From Agaricus subrufescens (lineage: Eukaryota > Basidiomycota > Agaricomycetes > Agaricales > Agaricaceae), in assembly GCA_029945375.1 (NCBI GenBank), contig CM057057.1:62001-126000 (forward strand): a DNA stretch of 64,000 nucleotides, read 5' to 3'. The notes below the pieces were generated by a model. That model had not been told where the DNA came from, ran no database searches, and saw only the letters and a program-made list of their open reading frames with translations. The translations under genes and the position numbers were made by a program. Positions 58,662 through 64,000 of the stretch are shown here, piece after piece (within the stretch, counting starts at the first letter, position 1; each line of letters starts with the position of its first letter).

Positions 58662-60136
58662 GTGCCACGGTCCTTTCTTGGGACCCAGGGAGCGAGGAAG
58701 TGTCTGCTCTTCGCGTGGTAGGCATGTGTCCAAAAGGCGTATGAAAATTCAAGTTCACGTTCGTGTCTATGTATTTTTAAGTTTTGCATTGTTTTTCATT
58801 TCCGTCTTTATGTGTCCAATAAACTTGGAACGTGTTGTATTGCTTCTCCGATCTTCTTCTCAAGCAATCAATTCCTTGACTGACAATTACCCTCAAGGTA
58901 GTGCTACTCGTGTTCCTCTAATTTTCTCAAGCCGCCTTACTTCTACTATCAATTGCTTAACTGATCTCAGTTTCCATGCCAATTAAGCTCATTTCTTGAT
59001 AACAATGCTCGATCTCTTGCTGGCTTCTGTTCATTTCGGGGTTAAGTCTAATTGGCTGTATTGACTGGCACAATGCGCGTTTTCTTAACGCTCAGTACCA
59101 ACACCTGATTATCTCTTAGGATTATGATCCGTGTCCCTGCAAGCATCCGGATCCAACATGGCGGACCATGTGGGGTTTTATGAATGATCCGAGACAGTGG
59201 CTCATGGAAATTAGTTTACTCCTCGGATCCGTGTCGCGCATCGCATGGTGCTTAGATTGTTTTGAATAGTATTGCTTTATACACTTCTGTCTAGACAAAG
59301 AAAAGTAATAATATCAGTCAGGGGTAATAATGAAAGATAAAAAAAAAAGTAGTATCAGTACGATCATGGGGCTATATTGGTAACGGAATCTGATCAGGAT
59401 TAAATGTGTCCAGGATGGGATGAAGCGGATCACTGCCTGTTGATGTGTGGAGGTGCCTGTTTTTACCTTCTTGAGCACTGAAAGCAAGTGAGCGGATATG
59501 GGTGATCTCAACAGTGATGAGCATTGATGTGTTGATGGGCCATTCAGTCGGCTTGACCGTGGAATTTTGACAGCAATGATGGCGGTGATGCGACCAGTGA
59601 TGGGAGAGCATGAGAACAGGTTCAATTCAGTTGGCAAGTAACTGATTTTGGCATTCTTGAGCATGGGACAGTTGTGCCGTTGATGCAGGTGATGCCAACA
59701 GTGATGTGAGAGTGTGGGGATATCAGGCCGTTTATGCTGGTGATGCAAACACTGATGTGGATGGCGCGGAACAATTTCAATTCAGTTGGCAGAACTCCTG
59801 TTTTGGCATTCTTGAACGTGGGGATGGCATGCCGTTGATCCTGGTGATGCAGAAAATGATGGGAGGACGATGGGATCAATTTCTATTCAGTTGGAAAAAC
59901 TCCTGAGTTTGGATTCTCGGCTGTATTAGGCTGCCGAGGGGCCGTGAGAGGTCCGATGGGACCGTGGGTGCAAAGAATACTAGGTATGGTAGTGTGATCC
60001 GACGTGTGGGTCCAAGAATACTAGGAAAGGAAATTGCGGATCAAAACCAAGTATCTCTTTATAGTGAATCCTACTACGTATAGTAATTTTGATGCAGGGA
60101 CGAATGCAAGCTGCATTCCCGACTTTAGAATATTAG
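58662..60136. repeat. 1.48-kb dispersed repeat, copy 2
   Basis: Same orientation as 40975-42454 and almost identical. It begins exactly after the CTAG end of element C and carries only the first 21 codons of the coiled-coil gene (minus strand, start 58722). Confidence 0.95.
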
Positions 60137-60334
60137 GGACTGTGAGAGGTCCGATGGGACCGTGGGTGCAAAGAATACTAGGTATGGTAGTGTGATCCGA
60201 CGTGTGGGTCCAAGAATACTAGGAAAGGAAATTGCAGATCAAAACCAAGTATCTCTTTATAGTGAATCCTACTACATATAGTAATTTTGATGCAGGGACG
60301 AATGCAAGCTGCATTTCCGACTTTAGAATATTAG
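59943..60334. repeat. 198-bp tandem duplication at end of the dispersed repeat
   Basis: The last 198 bases of the 1.48-kb repeat (from GTGAGAGGTCCGATGGGACC to AATATTAG) are duplicated head to tail only in this copy. The copia fragment starts directly after the second unit. Confidence 0.95.
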
Positions 60335-61201
60335 AATGAATTCATGAAAAAGTGGGAATGTCGCGATCTAGGGGAAGCAAAAGAATTTCTGGGAATGACT
60401 ATAACCAGAAACCGTCACAAGAGGACGCTATATCTTGACCAAAGGACTTACCTAAATAAAGTCCTTGAGCGATACGAAGTGACATCTAAACCTACGAATA
60501 CCCCTCTTCCGGCCAGATATAAACCGCTCCCTAATAGCAAGCATCCCAATGCTGAAATCCGTCGGTGCTTTCAACAAGTTGTCGATTTCCTATTGTACAT
60601 TATGCTGGGAACACGACCTGATATCGCGTATGCGGTTATCAAGTTATTACAATTTAGTGCGGATCCCTCTCATGATCACCTCGAGAAGGCTATGTACGTT
60701 TGTCGATACTTATTAAAGACACCTGATTATTCTCTCGTATTCAACGGAGGATCAGGAGATGGACTTGTTGCTTATTCAGACTCGGACTGGGCATCCGATC
60801 CAATCATGCGCCACTCTACAACTGGATTTCTAATCACACTTGCCAACGGACCAATCTACTGGTTGAGTAGGAGACAAAAGACAGTCGCCCTGTCTTCAAC
60901 TGAAGCCGAATACATGGCAATGTCCGACTGTTGTAGGCAATTAGTTTGGATCCAGTCCCTTCTTCGCGAACTTGGTTTCGATCTTTCGTCAGTACCTATC
61001 TTCGGTGACAATCAGGGTTCGATATTTTTAGCATCAAACCCTGTTCAGGAGCGAAGGAGAAAACATCCGAGTATTGAGGAAGGAAAGATTGAAGCGATAC
61101 ACGTTGATGGTGAAGAGAACCCTGCAGATCTCTTCACCAAACCATTGTCGCTCAACAAATTCACGAAGTTCAGATCACGTCTAGGAATTGAATTTTACTA
61201 G
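60335..61201 (+). pseudogene. Ty1/copia reverse transcriptase C-terminus and RNase H fragment
   Basis: An open frame gives the end of the copia reverse transcriptase (EFLGMTITRNR, YLNKVLERYEV, GTRPDIAYAV) and RNase H with AYSDSDWASDP, LSSTEAEYMAMSDCCRQLVW and FGDNQGSIFLA, ending NPADLFTKPLSLNKF. Between the segment with QERRRKHPSIEEGK and the next block, about ten residues that normally follow the conserved Lys-His are missing, which deletes an RNase H-proximal helix. Gag, protease, integrase and most of the reverse transcriptase are absent. The 5' edge is exactly the end of the dispersed repeat, so the retrotransposon was cut there by rearrangement. Confidence 0.9.
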
Positions 61202-61230
61202 ACATAGCCCATCATACCTTACCTCATGTA

Positions 61231-61241
61231 GCGAGGGGAAG
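61231..61241 (+). other. Polypurine tract of the copia element
   Basis: GCGAGGGGAAG directly before the LTR start TGTTGAAAC, the expected place for second-strand priming. Confidence 0.7.
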
Positions 61242-61765
61242 TGTTGAAACTACGCTATAATTGTCTGGAGGTCCACAGGAGTCCATGGACCTATAAAGCA
61301 ATTATCTGGAACCTTCTACGGCTCCAGTATTTCGCTACACGTTGTCAGGGATCATGGTGATGAACTATGATCCAATATTACAACGAATATTCACCAGTAA
61401 ACCAATCAACTCATATGTATTATGTTTATTCCTTTATTCTATCATGTTCTATGCTCCTTTTGTTTAGTATACATCTACTCTGTTCCATCTGCAAATATGT
61501 ACTTCGTCATAGAAGACTCTTGTATATAAGAAGGAAAATGTCTCCGCATTTTCCTAGCTCGAAATCTCTGAATATTTCGTTCACTATTACTTTCACTCTT
61601 ATTCGAACTCGATCTAAGCATCTATCTCTTACAAATCATCTATACAGGTGTGTGTCACACTTCGTGCCCCTGCGCGAGCTACGTTGTTGCTTCGACAATC
61701 AATACGATTCTTCGTTGTCACTGAGACTTTCTGTTATTAATAATTCTGTTGCGGATATAGAATAG
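61242..61765 (+). repeat. Putative 3' LTR of the copia element
   Basis: Starts TGTTGAAAC after the polypurine tract. It holds a TATA box (TATATAAG at 61523-61530) and pyrimidine-rich sequence. The right end cannot be fixed because no second LTR is present for comparison. A TATACA near 61645 is one candidate. Up to about 61893 nothing else is recognised. Confidence 0.6.
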
Positions 61766-61893
61766 GTAGAAGAACAGGAGAAGGAAGTGGAGTCTATGAG
61801 AGAAAGAAAAGAAAAGAGGCGGTGACAGTTGAAATAGAAGTTCAAGATATGACGTCTGGGAGAGGCATAACATATGGGGCATAACAGCTACGC

Positions 61894-62762
61894 TCATGAA
61901 ACGTGTGCATGCGAGACATTGACGTTGTTCCCGGATCCACCAACATGAACGCTATTGTCTGTGTTATATGAGTAAGCGTTTTGCCCAGCATGCTGAGTGA
62001 CAGTGGGTCCGAGTCGGCTGCCGACTTTCCCTTGCTTAGCTAGGTCATCAAGTTTTTTGTTCGCCTCATCCACCCCCAACCGTATCTCGATGAAGCCTTG
62101 AAGCTTGAGAAAAGTCAAGCTTAGTTTCGGACCATGATTATCCCGAAAGACACACTTGAAATATCTCCAATGCCTTGTTGAGGCGATCTTCACAATCCTT
62201 TATAAGATCTTGATCGGAGTGACTGAACAGCATCCCTTGCAAAAACACGCAATGTTTCCGGCCTTCGAGGTGCTCTTCAACAATCTGCTGAACGTTCTTC
62301 ATGGATCTTCGCAAATACGTTGGCTGAGTATCATTCAATATCTTAGGTGAGAGCTGGTCGGCGCACCTATATAAAGTTTCACACTCTTCCTCCAATTTCG
62401 TCATATTGGTTTTGCTACCTGGCTGCTCAGCTCTATTCACCTTGCGGACTACCTCCACCATGATAGCGCATGCCCTCTCGCCAACTCCAGCAAACCCTTC
62501 CTTGTTGGTTTTCACGGTCTACAAACCATTATAAGACTTGGGTTGGCGTTGAAAATCACACATAAACCCACCTGAGTAACCGCAAGGAGAGAAAGGGCAG
62601 CTTCCGCAGCCAAACCGACACCTGGTATAGAAACAAAGGAGTTGGCAGACTGGAGTAGTGTCAGACCTTGCTCCGTTAGTACCGTCATTGCCGCAACTAA
62701 CAAAAAGCCCATCAGATTGATTTTGGAGAGAAATTCAACATATACTCACTCTTCTTGCCCAT
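61894..62762 (-). CDS. Four-exon protein with cell-death-type helical domain and Asn/Gly-rich tail, 236 aa
   Basis: Exons 62762-62750, 62696-62572, 62518-62156 and 62103-61894 (introns 52-53 nt) sum to 237 codons. The first 50 residues, GLTLLQSANSFVSIPGVGLA then AEAALSLLAVTQTV, and the helices after them (RACAIMVEVVRKVNRAE, MKNVQQIVEEHLEGRK, DCEDRLNKALEIFQ) look like the N-terminal four-helix bundle of MLKL/HeLo-like and NLR-associated proteins in basidiomycetes. Such domains can permeabilise membranes during cell death. The last 45 residues are different: VTQHAGQNAYSYNTDNSVHV then GGSGNNVNVSHAHVS, low-complexity and reminiscent of amyloid-type signalling tails. The identification is from pattern only. 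Its promoter and first exon are duplicated at 2263-2320 without the rest of the gene. Confidence 0.55.
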
Positions 62763-64000
62763 GGTTGTCGAGATGAATGATACAACGTGGCACCCGGTGG
62801 GACTGTGATGGTTATATACTCTTCTTCGAGCGCTCAAGCGGCCTTGAGCCAGTTTGCTGATCGGAATTCGAAAAAATGAGAAAGAGGGTGACGGAGGCGT
62901 GTCATGCTGCCAGCAACAGTGCTGGAAATGGCGTGTAAACCTTGCAAGGTAGGAAATCTCTCTTGATAGTTATGAATATACGGGAAGGCCTAGTCGATCT
63001 ATGTACGCAGCGTGCACTTTGCACCTGTACGTGTCAGCAGTTGATGATAAATGAATATGTGAAGTACATCGCGCCTTGACGCCGTTCAGGACTCGTGCCC
63101 TCCCTCTGGGAATAGCACTCTACCTCCAAGTCCCCGCCCACTCGATGCTTTTTAACGGCGACTATGACAGGGACAAGTTACGACATGTCATTTACCTTTG
63201 ATTATTGACTATCGTACTATAATAGACTAACAATCGAAAACGAACAAGAAATATTCATGAGGTTGATCTCTACAATCATGCCGTGACAGACAAATAAATT
63301 GGGTATGGGTCGAAATATAAGAAGCCCCAAGACAAGCGAAGGATAGGAGGTATGCTCGAAGTGGACCAAGCGTAGGAATCGGATACTCTGAAATGCTAGA
63401 AGTTATGTCTTCTTTTTCTTGGTTGTACGCTTTGTAGAAGACGCTGAAATAGAGGGAGTCGCAGGCCTCGACGCATCCTTCTTCTCGCTTTTGACGACCT
63501 CATCAATACCACGTTTCTAGAACTTGTCAGCATTGTTGTGTGCGGGGAGAAAAGTGCATACGTACCTTGCCCTTTGGCTGCTTCTTCGCAGCCTCCTCCT
63601 GTGCTTCCAACTCTGCTTCCTTCTCTATCATCGTTAAAAGCGTATTGCACCTCCTTTGTAACTCTTGCGGAGTCCTGCTCTTAAAGAACCAGTCAAAGCG
63701 AAAGACCGGAAACTCCGTTATATCCTTCTTGATTCGTTCGTAAACATCCTCCGTCTGCATCCCATAATGGAAGAGCCGGCAAAGCAGATATCGATCCTCC
63801 TCCTCACTGTACACCTTCCCTTTCGTAGTTGGGTAATTCAACTCGAGCTCTTGCATCGGGTAATGAACGGAATTAATTTTCTTTCCAAGGAGATACTCAA
63901 GTGTGTCACGCTTATTCCGTTTTGCAGCGCCCTCGGAAATACGCTGAGCGATACGCTCATAGTCAGGAAGGGTCTTCCATTTCTTGACGAAGACTTTATA
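62712..64000. repeat. Right copy of 1.3-kb segmental duplication
   Basis: Counterpart of 2263-3560. It starts in intron 1 of the four-exon gene and runs off the window within the ISWI gene. Confidence 0.85.
63403..64000 (-). CDS. ISWI-type chromatin-remodelling ATPase, C-terminal part
   Basis: The open copy of the ISWI gene, cut by the window edge. Exon 63566 and beyond carries the SLIDE domain: YERIAQRISEGAAKRNK, LEYLLGKKINSVHYPMQELE, EEDRYLLCRLFHYG, then FRFDWFFKSRTPQELQRRCN. A 49-nt intron (63517-63565) follows, and the last exon (63516-63403) is a Lys-rich tail ending TKRTTKKKKT. In contrast to the left copy the frame is continuous, with YERIAQRISEG intact. SLIDE binds linker DNA and histone H4 tails in ISW1/ISW2 and SNF2H. 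Whether the ATPase part is complete cannot be seen here. Confidence 0.85.

Noticed and set aside
40975..60136. The two 1.48-kb repeats as LTRs of one retrotransposon
   Set aside because: They have no TG...CA ends, no primer-binding site after the first copy and no polypurine tract before the second. The copia fragment lies outside the pair with its own LTR.

Overview
The window comes from a filamentous fungus, most likely an agaricomycete basidiomycete. Genes are split by many short introns of about 43-71 nt with GTNNGN donors. A DUF6535 membrane protein, a Vps74/GOLPH3 homologue with the basidiomycete layout, and large lineage-expanded chromatin and helicase families point the same way. I recognise no rRNA, tRNA or CRISPR array. 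About half the window is repeat-derived or degenerate, as in a fast-evolving accessory or subtelomere-like region.

Left edge (1-5.9 kb): a coding-like relic, then a decayed ISWI-type chromatin remodeller pseudogene and a Ty3/gypsy integrase C-terminus relic. The promoter, first codons and 3' end of the ISWI block recur at the right edge (62.7-64 kb), where the ISWI copy is open and drives the window end.

Chromatin/replication island (about 5.9-32.2 kb): at least five copies of a BAH plus PHD-like zinc-finger family (three on the left, two on the right, one of them broken) flank four large genes whose intron structures can be followed. These are an RFC1-like clamp-loader subunit without room for a BRCT domain, a JmjC protein, a TET/JBP-type 2-oxoglutarate dioxygenase, all three in line on the + strand, and a convergent 1,728-residue RecQ-type helicase. 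The helicase has N-terminal C2H2 fingers, an internally duplicated exon pair and a central region with tyrosine-recombinase-like spacing of Arg, Arg, Gly-His and Tyr. Histone or DNA demodification, a clamp loader, a helicase/recombinase and chromatin readers side by side make this the best candidate for an undescribed system, perhaps a very large mobile element or a selfish island. That is inference.

Small-gene region (32.6-41 kb): several short spliced genes of unknown function, including a paralogous pair at 34.3 and 38.6 kb and a possible histone-fold protein, plus a decayed gene at 36.7-38 kb.

Repeat-rich region (41-61.8 kb): a 1.48-kb direct repeat (41.0 and 58.7 kb), a probable hammerhead ribozyme at 43.0 kb, and three copies of a non-autonomous Helitron/Helentron-like element. 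Each of those carries 2-5 tandem units of about 505 bp, a shared 0.6-kb tail, a 3' hairpin and a CTAG terminus. Two host genes lie between copies A and B: an intact DUF6535 gene and a Vps74/GOLPH3 gene with a nonsense codon 10. A Ty1/copia RT-RNase H fragment with a 3' LTR follows at 60.3 kb.

Right edge: an intact four-exon gene with a predicted helical cell-death-type domain and an Asn/Gly/His-rich tail, then the second ISWI copy.
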